From Rhexocercosporidium sp. MPI-PUGE-AT-0058 (Eukaryota; Ascomycota; Leotiomycetes; Helotiales): a DNA stretch of 64,000 nt. This document shows, piece after piece, positions 32,815-43,187 of this stretch. Below the pieces are notes generated by a model. That model saw nothing but the letters and a program-made list of their open reading frames with translations. It was not told the DNA's origin and did not search any database. Position 1 is the stretch's first letter. The number at the start of each line of letters is the position of its first letter. A program made the position numbers and the translations under genes. Where the stretch lies: positions 620,001 through 684,000 of the forward strand of contig JAGTJL010000009.1 in assembly GCA_020746875.1 (NCBI GenBank), read 5' to 3'.

Positions 32815-35723
32815 GAGGGGAGCTAGGGATGACATCTTGGGCTCACACTAGTCAACACCTCCTCAGTCCTCGGCCAACGCAACACAAGCCACACAGTAAA
32901 ACACAGCGACAGTTTACTAAGGGAGGCGCCAAAGCCATAATGGCGACGGATGGCAGTGGCAGAGAGAGGAATAACACATGGCTGACGGGTGAAGATTCGC
33001 CCAGCTAGGCTTTGACTTTGAGTCAAGGGACATAGCTGCTTGGTAGGCTGCACATCCCTGATTTGGGATTGCCATGCGCAATACATTGGCATGCTGAAGA
33101 TTAGATGGGCGTCTGAATGGGATGCTACAAAACAAGCGATTTATCGTTCATAGATGGAACAAGCGGGAATTTCTTATGTCATAGGATTGGGTTCTAGACT
33201 GGTTTGCTACTCAGTGCGCACTGCGCATTAAGGGAGTTTTCAGCATTACATGCGGACGGTGTTGGGATGGGGGACAGGCTTGCGTAGTACACACGGCAGC
33301 TGTAGGAGTTCTCCTTTTATTTTGTTTTTCTGAGTGTCTTCATATGATAAGACATCACTACCGTGGCGAAACCGGGCGTTTTTGGGCAATTCCATGTTCT
33401 ACGACTAAACAATCGGCTAGAAAGATAGACTACATTAGAACTTGGCAATGAAATCTTCCAAAAACTTCCGATCTTCGATCCTTTGTTTCCGTACTCGCAC
33501 CACAGTACGGACTATTCGGGGATTAACGTTGTCACTTTCCTCTTCCTTTCCTTCTTTCCCCCCTAACATTGGTGATGTCTCACGTCCCCGCTGCGATCAT
33601 ACTAGACACAGACCGAAAAAAGCTTGTGATTCCTCATGACCCCTCTCTTCGTCAGTCAGGCTTTTCCGCATCTTATCCTCTTAATCTATCCATTACTGTA
33701 CAGTACAATACTTACCCCGCCTCCCATCTTTTCCCCTCCGCTTGCTCCATCATCTCACATCACCAACCAAGCAACCCCCGACAATACTAACAGGAAAGTG
33801 GAGAGCACTAACCCCCCATCCATCCATTCCCGCACCGAACAACAGCTCCAGCTCCAGCCAGCTCCAATCAGGCAGCTCGTCTCCTGCTTTGCACATGCTC
33901 GGCAGGGGGCACACACCCCAGGCCAGGGGGGGAAAAGAGAAACCTCGGTCGGGCCCAGGATCTCGGTGGGGCGTGCTAGGTACCGGGACTACTGTACGTA
34001 AACTACTGTACGAGCTGGGTTGAGCTGCAAGCCTGTTCTGAGCCGTCCCACGGCTTGCTTTGATTCGATTCGGTTGATGATCGGATGGGATGGGATGGGA
34101 TTCTTCCTTAACGGTGTCTGCATGCAGGAACGGGCTAGACCGGTCTCGAGCTAGCGATGATTAGATGGCGAGTCGGAGGGCTGGTTTGTGGATTATTGGA
34201 CTTGGTAGCCGTTTTGTCCTTGTTGCTCTCTAACTGTATGAGGGGAAACCCAATTGGAGAAATTCACAAGTATAAGTAATAGCCGGAATATTTCCATTAT
34301 CGCCGTAGCTTTCAAGGCTACATCGGGGGTTGGTGAAGTACCTGTGGGTAGATACTGTTTGGTCCAGAAGGACGAAAGGACGACTTTACAGCTAGATGGC
34401 GAGACCATTCTTGCCATTCTACAGTAACTGCGATATCTAGAACGTCAAACCTGGCTATTATCGGATCCCAACGAAATTATACAGAGATCTCGGAGGGCTT
34501 TCTTCGTGTGAATCATGGCATCGATTCCCAAATCTGCCTGACACCGAATTGATGATGCAAATCAATCATGATCCTTTGCTCTCTCTCTCTCTTTCTCATA
34601 AACCACCTTCCGAGGGGCGTTCTCCTACCAATAGTACCAATCCTTTCCAATACATCTTCCACGGCGTCAATGTTCAGTAAGATGTGCCCAGGCAAAGGAA
34701 TTGCCAATGTTCGCCTCAAAGTTCTTGTTTCGTCTAGTTGGGAGACACTTCTATAAACAGCAGGAGGTCGAGTTGTTGATCTCAGCCTTGGTGGATTATC
34801 TTTAGAACACCCTTGTCACTGCCACGCAATGGTCGATATCTAGATATACTTCCACAGTGAAGTTTACTGCAAAAGCTTAATTTGACGTGAAGGACATCGA
34901 TGATGGTTTTGTCTTGTTAGCATATTTGCGTACGGAGGTATTGACGCAACCTGGCCCAAAATGTCTCGTTCCGTCTTGAAGTTTATTTTGAGTTCCAGGA
35001 AATAAGAGAATTCAAAACAATTTGTGGCTGTTGGTTTGAAGTTGGCCAGCAGCCTCTCATTACAATCCGATATCTCGTGAGAGAACGTTGCGTATCGCTG
35101 CGCTACATCCTGGATATCATACAATCATCCTCCCAATCCCACCCCATTACCCAACTCCTATCCACAATCCTTTATGCCCAAAAGCCTTCCCCCGACTCCT
35201 ACGCTTGCAACCCATGCAACCAAAGTCTTTGCGATGTGATTTCCAAATCTATCCATCGTATGTTCACCCTACCCCCCCATTAACGCATGTTATTTCCCCA
35301 ATACTCCTTCATATGCTCCTTTTCATTACTCCCTCTCCTGATGCCCCCTTCCAGTTTTTGAACGCCTGCTAAAAACAAATACAAAAAGGTAATTACAATA
35401 TAGGTATAAAACATTTACCCCTAGGGGGTCAAAGGGAAACAAGAGAGTATGAAAAAAAAACCCCAAGAAAAGTGTATCGCAAGTGCCCGCCTGAAGAAGA
35501 AAGTCAAGAAAAGGGAAGAAGAGAAACAAGGGGTATACAGGACTACAAGATAGAGACAGGTAGGCGTCTCGAAACGCTCCACCGAATATTAAGTACAATG
35601 AAAAGGGTAAGGGTTTAAATCTCAGTACTTTTGGTAAGAAAAAGTGAAGCAAAATTGAAAGGAAGTAAAATGAAGAAAAGAGGAAGAAAAGACAGGAAGT
35701 GAGTTCGATGATCTGGAAATATG
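32815..35723. other. 2.9 kb gene-free stretch
   Basis: No open frame with domain support on either strand. It contains GGATGGGATGGGAT-like and CT-rich runs (34578-34597). The segment 35380-35723 is A-rich on the plus strand and is probably the 3' untranslated region of the coiled-coil gene on the minus strand. Confidence 0.5.
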
Positions 35724-37701
35724 TCAGATCCACGGCGATGGTGGAAGGTAACTAGAAGCCCTCTTCTGCTTCCTCAACAGCTGAGACGCAATCGAACTCC
35801 GTCCGTGATCGTCGTGTATCGCGTAGACCTGTGTCAATCTATCCGGAGTATGACACCTTGAATGCCAATCATCGCTAGAATCGTCGACATCATCGTCCTC
35901 GGCGTTGTCGTCTTGAACGAGATCAGGAAGCGAAGCGTTGCTTTCACGCTGGATTCCTATGAACTCTGCATGGAGCCGATGGAGTTTTCTCTTCACGCAC
36001 TTGAGCTCAGTCGTGACCGGCCCTCCTGGTTTCTGGATTTGGTTCGTGGGCTTGCGGATGTCTTCTTGCAGTTGCAACACCTCCGCTGATATTGCTTGAT
36101 CTTGGTCTTGGAGTTCATTTGTGGTTGCGTAGACATGCTTCTCTTTCGAGTAAAGCCTGTCTAATTCTGCGTGAAATTCTTTCAGTTTCGCCTTCTTGAT
36201 GCTGGATCTCGAATCTACTGTCTCGTAATCTTCGTTAGGATCAACTCGCTGACCCTGTAGTGCGTTTCTGCTGGACCGGGTCGCCTTAATACTGTTTCGT
36301 AGATTGCCATAGTGGACTTCAGTCGCTTCAAGCTCGGTGCGCACTTTTTGCAATTTCTCAACCTTCAGATCAACCAGTACGGTTTTTAGCTGTATCATCT
36401 CCTTGTCGTTCTGTATGAATCTCTGCTTGACGTTTTTATTGTAAATTCGCTGGTACTGATCAAATATAGAGATATATCGATCACGCAAAGTGATCTGGTG
36501 GAGGAGAACGAGCTTTTCTCCTCTGAGTTGATATCGCGCATTTTGCCATAGATTGTGGTAGCGCTTCATTTGAGCTTTGTAGCCCCTAAGCTCTGCCTCC
36601 AAGTGGTTGCAAGCATCTGATTGAAATAGAAGTTGACTTTTGGCCTCCTCAAGCATTAGCTCAAGGTCACGATGTAGAAGCAGTTTCTGCCTTTGCTGGT
36701 TTACTTCTTCCTCCGCGAGTCCAAGGCGCCCCTCCAATTGGTTGACAATCTTCATTGCCTCGTCCATGATTGCGATGGAATTTTGAAGTTCCGAAGCATG
36801 CCTCTCCTTGTCTTGTTGTGCCCGACCCTCTAGCTCCAATATCCGCTCTCGCATATGGCCAACTTCATTCTTCAATTCTTGTCTTACAAATTGGAGTTGT
36901 TCCTTTGCATCGTCCTTAGCGGCTTGCAATTGTTCGCTTTCGTACAAAGCTTCCTGAAGGCCCCTGTCGTGGGAACCTGCTCGGGTTTGTAGCTCTCTGT
37001 GGTGGGAATCTGCCCGTTTCTTCAATTCTTCCTTGTAGTAAGCTTTCCAGGATTCCACGTCCTTCTCGTGGGAAATCGCTAGTCTTTGTAGCTCTCTCTG
37101 GTGGAAATCGGCCTGTTTCTTCAATTCTTCCTCGTAGTAAGCTTTCCAGGAATCCACGTTCCTCGTATTGAAGCGGCTAACGTCCCTTAGTTGTTGCTGA
37201 AGGGCTCCAATCCGCCGCTGACTCTGCTCACGATCGAGAGCCTCGACCGAGTATATATCATTGTCCAAGTCCGAGGGAGCGACCGTGACAAGGCTTGGGC
37301 TTCGAGTATTTGGGGCAGTGTAGAGGCTCTGTTGAGGTAGAGACGGCGGAGGTGAGAGTTCAGTTGGCTCTCCCGGAGCACTAGAGCGAGCACGGCTCGA
37401 AGTGCGAGGAGGAAAAGTCGTCTCTGACTCTGGGTGAGAAAGGTGGTTATTCGCAATCGTCGGGTCTGTCCCTTGTAGGTGTTAGCACATTGCTTTGCCC
37501 ACAAAGACCATACAAACCTTGGTGTTCTGCTCGTCCTCGATAGCGCGGGCTGCCTCGGATTGTAGTTTGTTGATCTTTCTCAGTGCGCGAAGTCCTACCG
37601 TCGAACGCTTCTTGGTGTACTGCTGGTTGGTGGATCTTGTGGTTGGACTCGACTTGTCGAGGCGAATGAGAGCGCAACGGAGCTTTCCCGTCTGCACTCA
37701 T
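35724..37701 (-). CDS. Long coiled-coil protein of unknown function
   Basis: Two exons, 37701-37518 and 37471-35724, joined by a 46-nt intron (donor GTTTGT, branch GCTAAC, acceptor ACAAG), give 643 residues. Residues 1-145 are disordered, Ser/Pro/Thr-rich. The rest is an almost continuous Glu/Gln/Leu/Lys-rich coiled coil, ending in an acidic Asp-rich stretch (DDNAEDDDVDDSSDDW) and a basic tail. A duplicated unit lies early in the coil (WKAYYEEELKKQAD and WKAYYKEELKKRAD, each followed by a REL block), 31 residues apart and visible in the DNA too. There is no catalytic motif, membrane segment or signal peptide. I do not recognise a family; a structural or scaffold role is only a guess. Exon 1 frame is less certain: another frame over the same bases also looks protein-like, but it lacks an ATG and does not splice in phase. 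Confidence 0.7.
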
Positions 37702-38766
37702 GTCATGACGCTTTGAGACATCCGCTGGTTATCAGATACATGAAAGAATGTGAGTAGTATTGTCCGCGAGTGTTGTAGTGGTAGTAGAGACAGTGTTGGT
37801 GCATTGAGAGCAGCCATGGTTTTGGTTTCAGGGACGGAACTGACTGTCAAGGGAGCTTGACTTAGCTTCACATGACGGGAAATTGGTTGCTCGCCCACCC
37901 TGCCCGAACTGACCCTGATTCTTTTGGGGGTATTCTGCTGAGCGGAAGAACTGCAGTTTCTTGTGATGGAGATTCCATAGTAGATAATCATCGGAAATTC
38001 TACAATACCTATCATCTTGAGGATATCTCATTCGAAACTATACTACTGTCAAGGGAGGATGACTTTGAGTGATACATGTGCACATGTCACCACGCAGCAG
38101 CCCGCTGCCAGAGCCGCATGGACGAGGTCAAACAAGCCGGCAAAGGCAGTTTTACACGTCTTACGCCCAAGATCCTCCTTGAGAAACAAAGCTCGGGACG
38201 CAATTCTCAATGCGATTCCAGAATACAAGGAGCAGTCCCTGAAAATAACCCTGTCGCAGATCCCGTACTTACGAAGTTACCACTGACAGTACTCAACTGT
38301 TCCCCAGATTTTCCACCATCGCACTTCATGACTTAAAGAGAAAACCACAATCTATCATACCAAGTGCAGCATTAACGAGACCGAACATATAGACTTACCA
38401 CTTGCAACAATTGCCCGAGTGACAGACCGAGAAGCAGTCTGAGACCTGAGAAGTTGGACCACGGAATCTGACAGCTGGAAAATAAGCTTTAAAAGCCCCT
38501 GACTTGTCTCGCTACCAGCTTCCCAAACGCGGACGGCGGACGCGGCCCTACCTATATTATGATATAGCTACTCTACTCTATGTACTTATCACCAATGCTT
38601 CACCAGGAGGACGATGATGAACGATACCACACAGAGGTTCTGACAAAGATGAATCCTAAGCACGCAAGCAAGATGTGGGAGGCTTGTAGTGGAGCTCTCT
38701 CTAGCTGCAACCTTACTGAAGTCAATTCACGATGATCGGCGAATCAAAACCTTCCTTTGTCTAAGG

Positions 38767-38802
38767 AAGAACAAGAACAAGAACAAGAACAAGAACAAGA
38801 AG
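38767..38802. repeat. GAACAA hexanucleotide microsatellite
   Basis: About five copies of AACAAG running into AAGAAG. It produces a Glu-Gln repeat in an open frame here, which is a by-product of the repeat rather than a gene. Confidence 0.8.
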
Positions 38803-39355
38803 AAGAAATAGAGAAAATGAGAAAAATATATAAAACTCAGACAAACAAAGAAGGACGATCGAGAGATTCCCGTCACCTGTCGCTTGTGACTGGAACTTAT
38901 CCAGAAACACAGCATCATCTGTACCTGATCGATACGTATGAAGACAAAATAATGAGACAGCTTAGTATGTTTCTTTCGGGAATAGAGAGAGAGAGAACGT
39001 GATGGCCGACTGTTAGGGCAATTCCGCTATTCCATCGACATGATCACAAAGTCTTAACCCTCCCAAAGTGTCATCTCTCCAAGCCATTATTGAAAACCGC
39101 CGTTAGAGATATGCCTGATTGCAATGTAATTCTAGAGCCTAGTAGCTGGACACAGAACAAATGCAGAATCAAAAACAGCCTATAAAAAAGAATAGAAAGC
39201 AAATGTACTATACAGCATGAGATGAGATCCAATCTCAGTTCAGCGAAGTTATAAATCCTTATCAAGCGATCCATTCATTGATGGGAAATACTACTTCGTA
39301 TTCTTCTTCCGATCTCGTATTCCATGAGCATTTAGCGAAGCTAGAAGAGGAAACA

Positions 39356-39399
39356 ACCCCCCAAACCCCAAACCCCAAACCCCAAACCCCAAACCCCAA
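39356..39399. repeat. CCCCAAA heptanucleotide minisatellite
   Basis: Five or more copies of AAACCCC in a row, continuing into degenerate C-rich sequence. It is not the TTAGGG telomere repeat of most filamentous fungi and lies in an internal spacer. Confidence 0.8.
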
Positions 39400-40004
39400 G
39401 CCCAACCCCTCCCCTTCCCCCCTCTCACACACGTCCACCACCCATGACGGAGGCCCGCTCCGCTCGTTCGAACGCTAAGGTACAGTATTTACCCAGCCCA
39501 GCTGAGTATCGTCAGATTGTCAGACGAGGATAATTCTATCATCCTGTACCCTGTGGGAATACTCGGTTTTGCTGCTGGTGGCTTCCGCATGGGGAAGAAA
39601 AAGCTTCTTGCATTCGTGCAGAATGTGGTCAGGAGTCGTACGGAGCATGGCGCATTCGATTCTCGATGTATCGGATCTATGTAGTGCGTGTAAATTTCAC
39701 CTACTGTACGTATTGCTTCATGTTGCAGCCTGGTTGGGAATCTCCTCCTCGTTTCTGTTTTGGGCTCGGCTGTGCCGCATCTACACATGCATGACATTTG
39801 GTAAGACTTCAGTACCACCTTCTATTCTGAGCATGCATATCTTACTGTATCTACCTCATGTATCATAATAAAATCTTCATCGTCACATTCATTAGTCAAG
39901 TCCAAGATGAGATGTGTGCATAGCAAAAAGCAGTGCATTGTCAATTGTTACATTTGGTGTACACGGCAATGGGAGGGAGATCCCAATGATCCCTTCGCTA
40001 AGAT

Positions 40005-41546
40005 TCAAGGCCGATCATTAAACGCCGTACGCCAGTGATCCAAGGACTTTTGCTTCTGGCCCACACCCATTTCCCTTCCATGCGAAACATAAGAAATCCC
40101 ATTCTGCTCTCCAAGTCTGAACAGGCTATCCAACTCCCCTGACTGTCTAGCCACCGTAGCCGCGTCCAGCTTTGGTGCTTCCAGTTTGTTCTCTCCTTCG
40201 ATAACACGGATCGCCCAAAGTAACGTCATGAGTGTTTCCACACTCGCCGAATCCCTGGTCTCAAGACGACTCGCATCTACAGTGGAAAGACAGTCACGGA
40301 GCTGCTGTTCAGACGCTAACCGCATTACTACCATCGTCGCATCCGTAAGTGGACGCGCCAAATGGGGGTTGCAGGCTAGCAGTCTTCTCAGCAATCGAAT
40401 CCGAAGACTGAATCTCGGGCGCAGGCTGGTCGTCGTGGTTGAGGAACTCGTCGAAGTGGCTGTCTTCAAAGACGCCGTCGTTGTTAGGAGCCAAATTATC
40501 AAAGAAATGATCGAACTGGTTGGCGGCAGGTAGGACCCGGTTGTTAAGGAAGTCAAGATCTGATTCAGAGGCTGAAGGAAGGTCCAGATAGCTTTCGTAC
40601 CCATATTGATCATGAGGGTGATTGCTAAGATGTGAGAGATCGAAGCTGTTGAGGTCGAATCCATCCAGGGCCGAGGCTCTTCCGACTGACACGGCAGGTC
40701 GCACAACATCGCGGCAGGATGTTGTGTCAAGTCGGAAGAATTGGCGTTGGAAGTGGAATCGACGACAGGTCCCATCTCTGGGGATAGAGAGGCGGGATTG
40801 ACAGTTTGGACTACTTGAGGATCGACAAGAGATTGTGTGCTGATTGGTTGTGGGTCAGCATCTCTTGGACCGAAGAGGTTTTGTGAGAAGGTGATAGACG
40901 GTCGGGGTGTTTGTCGTAATTGCTCCGAGGCTCCAGGAGATGAGGCTACTGATGATGAATGAAAGGCACTCATACCACCGCTCATTTGTTCTAATTGGCG
41001 TTCGAGGAGGGCGTTCTTTGCCTCCGCGTCGGCCAACCGTCTCATGAGATCTTGGTTTGTTTGTTCGACGGCGAGCTTCTGTGCCTCGAGAGCCTCGACT
41101 TCTTGGCGCTTACGCTCCCGTGACGATTGAGCTGCCCGGCGATTGCGGAGGACTCTCTCGACTCGTCTCTGCTCCTTCTCATCTTCAGTCTTGGCTCGTT
41201 TCCTAGAGAGAGGGTTAGCACATTGATCCACGATGGTGATGGTCTTGTCGAGTATGTACCTGGGTGGTAAGTTCGTCTTTGGCTCTGGGAGTTGTTGGCC
41301 CCAAGACTTCCTCTTCTTGACCGGCTTCTTCTCTGGCGCTGGAGTTCCAGCTGTGCTTCCTCCATTCATCGATCCACCGAACATGCTCTCGTCATCATAT
41401 GATTGGGGAGTCATGACTTCAGATGGATCCATGGTGTCATTTGTGTGGAAGAGAGAAGGATATGCGGTATTGGGCGTTGAGACAAAGCTGTCGGCGAGGC
41501 TGTCGGCAGGTGAATGCTCGAACTTGATATGTGGTGAGTCCGACAT
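40005..41546 (-). CDS. hacA: bZIP transcription factor HacA/HAC1 of the unfolded-protein response
   Basis: Minus strand. Exon 1 is 41546-41260, then a conventional 57-nt intron (41259-41203, GTACAT...CTCTAG) that happens to stay open. Removing it restores NLPPRKRAKTEDEKEQRR, the conserved join. The basic region RRVERVLRNRRAAQSSRERKR and a leucine zipper follow. Unspliced by Ire1, the frame continues to 40005 (494 residues). With the 20-nt unconventional intron (40714-40695) removed, the frame shifts and ends at 40309 (386 residues). The new tail contains PAVSVGRASALDGFDLNSFD, acidic and hydrophobic, as in induced HacA proteins. The induced form activates chaperone and secretory genes in the nucleus when misfolded protein builds up in the ER. 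Feature coordinates give the uninduced frame. A short upstream ORF is listed separately. Confidence 0.95.
   Translation of the reverse strand: MSDSPHIKFEHSPADSLADSFVSTPNTAYPSLFHTNDTMDPSEVMTPQSYDDESMFGGSMNGGSTAGTPAPEKKPVKKRKSWGQQLPEPKTNLPPRYILDKTITIVDQCANPLSRKRAKTEDEKEQRRVERVLRNRRAAQSSRERKRQEVEALEAQKLAVEQTNQDLMRRLADAEAKNALLERQLEQMSGGMSAFHSSSVASSPGASEQLRQTPRPSITFSQNLFGPRDADPQPISTQSLVDPQVVQTVNPASLSPEMGPVVDSTSNANSSDLTQHPAAMLCDLPCQSEEPRPWMDSTSTASISHILAITLMINMGTKAIWTFLQPLNQILTSLTTGSYLPPTSSIISLIIWLLTTTASLKTATSTSSSTTTTSLRPRFSLRIRLLRRLLACNPHLARPLTDATMVVMRLASEQQLRDCLSTVDASRLETRDSASVETLMTLLWAIRVIEGENKLEAPKLDAATVARQSGELDSLFRLGEQNGISYVSHGREMGVGQKQKSLDHWRTAFNDRP
40695..40714 (-). other. hacA: 20-nt unconventional (Ire1-type) intron of hacA
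   Basis: CCTGCCG occurs twice, exactly 20 bases apart. The first copy sits in a perfect hairpin, CACAACATC pairing with GATGTTGTG around the 7-base loop CTGCCGC. The second is in a shorter one, GAC/GTC around the loop CTGCCGT. Ire1 cuts such 7-base loops after the third base (CTG|CCG). Because of the repeat, shifting both cuts together gives the same product. Removing 20 bases moves the frame from the 494- to the 386-residue product. Confidence 0.92.
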
Positions 41547-43187
41547 CGTGATGAGTACGATTGTCGATAGAGAGTGTTAGTGAGTTCAGCGTCTCTGTAT
41601 AATCGGTTTGGTTGCTGTGGTTGGCGTAGCTCGAATTGATGGAAACTGGGGAAGAGGGCGTTCGGGGTGAGGTCAGGATGTGGTACTACATGTACAGGGT
41701 GACCTCGCCCATAGTGAACTCGCAAGGTGGCCTCTTGGGTGGCAGATGAGTCAAGGGAAACAGGCAGCTGCGATCAGGTGACGTTTGTAGGTGATAATCC
41801 AATGGGAGAGAGAGGAAGAGAGAGGGGCGGAGGAGGAGATCTGGGGTGCCTGCCAGGCTTGGTGGTGGGTGGTGTGTTGAGAGGGAGATCCTTTGAGGTT
41901 GAAGTGCGAGGAGATCTGGCTTTATGTTCAGGACACGTTTAGGCGAGAGCTGAGCAGTGCGTCGAGCCCAGGAACGCACCTTCCCTGTCTGGGCTAGCGC
42001 TCGCGCAATGCGACCCCTTCGCCCCTTCCGCCGCCTTCTAAATTTATCCGGGGCGAGGTTTGATCAGCCCGTCTAGGCTGCGTGCGGAGGCTGGGCTGGG
42101 TGTGGTCTGGTCGGTGGTGCGGTGGAGGAGAGGACAGGGAGGAGAGAGGAGGACAGGGAGAGAAGAGAGGAGAGGAGACGACGGAGACGACGGAGACAAC
42201 GGAGTGGGAAGGAGGAGGAAGTGGAGGCTGCAAGGAGAAAGGGGCAGGGCGCAAGTGGCCGGGAGAAAAGGGGCGGGCTTCAGCCAATAAATAAATCCAA
42301 TATATTTATTTTTTCCATATTCCCCTCGATGTGCCTCGATGTCTCTTGAGCTCCCTTGGGACTGCTGTAGGAGAAACTTCTGTAAGACCTGGTGACAATG
42401 CGAAGATGCAGCAAATTGCGATTGGCGGAATCACTTCACTTAACTTCGTGCGAGGTGAGATGAGGAACTCGAGGATACTTTGGCTGTCGTATTGCACAGG
42501 CACCCTCCCTCCGTACTGGAAGGTTCCCTACCGAGAAGAGACGAGTCAATAATCACTTCTGCTTGTTCTGTAACAGCACACCAAAAGCTTCACCAAAGCA
42601 TCGCCAGATTCTAGACTCCCAGACTCCTGAACTCTGAGATCCAAGTGGAACCAGGGCAGATTCGTCAGAACCCCGTCAGAGTTACGCGAATCGCACGAAC
42701 TCAACTCGGTGCCGCACGATGGGCTGTGAAACTGAAACACGGCATTCCTCGATTCGATTAGATTCGATTTCACTTGTTCCACCTGCCTTCCGGAAGTCAC
42801 AGCTTGAGGGGGCGAGCGGCGCTGGGAGGTCCGTCCTCGTATGGAAGGACGGAGTAATGAATGAGTTAGGGGGGACCCGGGAAGTAAGGGCCGAATTATG
42901 AACTTTACGACATTTGATGAACTCTGAACTCTGTCAGGTTTGGACTCTCGATTACGCTGTCACTAATTAAGAGACTCTAACCCCTTCAAAGTTTTCTCGG
43001 ATTCATTGTTAGGTTTCGTATTGCAGCAGGTTTGTATTGCCAAAATTTGAACCCTCTGGAACTGTGGATCCCAAGCTTCTCGACGCTTGGAAATTTGCGA
43101 ACCTTTTATTCCTATATTCGCATTCCGCATGGATGGTCACTTTACTTTGGACAATCAAATCATGCTACGAGACAGTCACAGGCATAA
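41547..43187. other. hacA upstream region and spacer to ADE2
   Basis: No supportable gene. 42120-42260 is a purine-rich run (GGAGA-type) that opens several frames without meaning. The first few hundred bases are the hacA leader and promoter, and the end is the 3' region of ADE2. Confidence 0.5.
41686..41712 (-). promoter_or_regulatory. Eight-codon upstream ORF of hacA
   Basis: ATG GGC GAG then five more codons and TAG (MGEVTLYM), ending 139 bases before the hacA ATG and in another frame. Upstream ORFs in long hac1 leaders are known in some filamentous fungi (Trichoderma), where stress shortens the leader. Whether this one is transcribed is not visible from sequence. Confidence 0.45.

Larger units (their letters stand above)
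37702..40004. other. 2.3 kb gene-free stretch
   Basis: No supportable gene. Holds the promoter of the coiled-coil gene (left) and the 3' region of hacA (right), plus two simple repeats listed separately. Confidence 0.5.

Noticed and set aside
37518..37697. Frame in exon 1 of the coiled-coil gene with a segment resembling the start of the histone H3 fold (STVGLRALRKINK)
   Set aside because: The similarity covers about 13 residues, the frame has no ATG (only GTG after a stop), and it cannot be spliced in phase to the main exon.
38757..39002. 81-codon frame starting in the GAACAA repeat
   Set aside because: The Glu-Gln part is only the microsatellite, and the remainder has no support.
39356..39399. 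Telomere-like C-rich repeat
   Set aside because: The unit is CCCCAAA rather than the CCCTAA expected in filamentous fungi, and genes continue on both sides.
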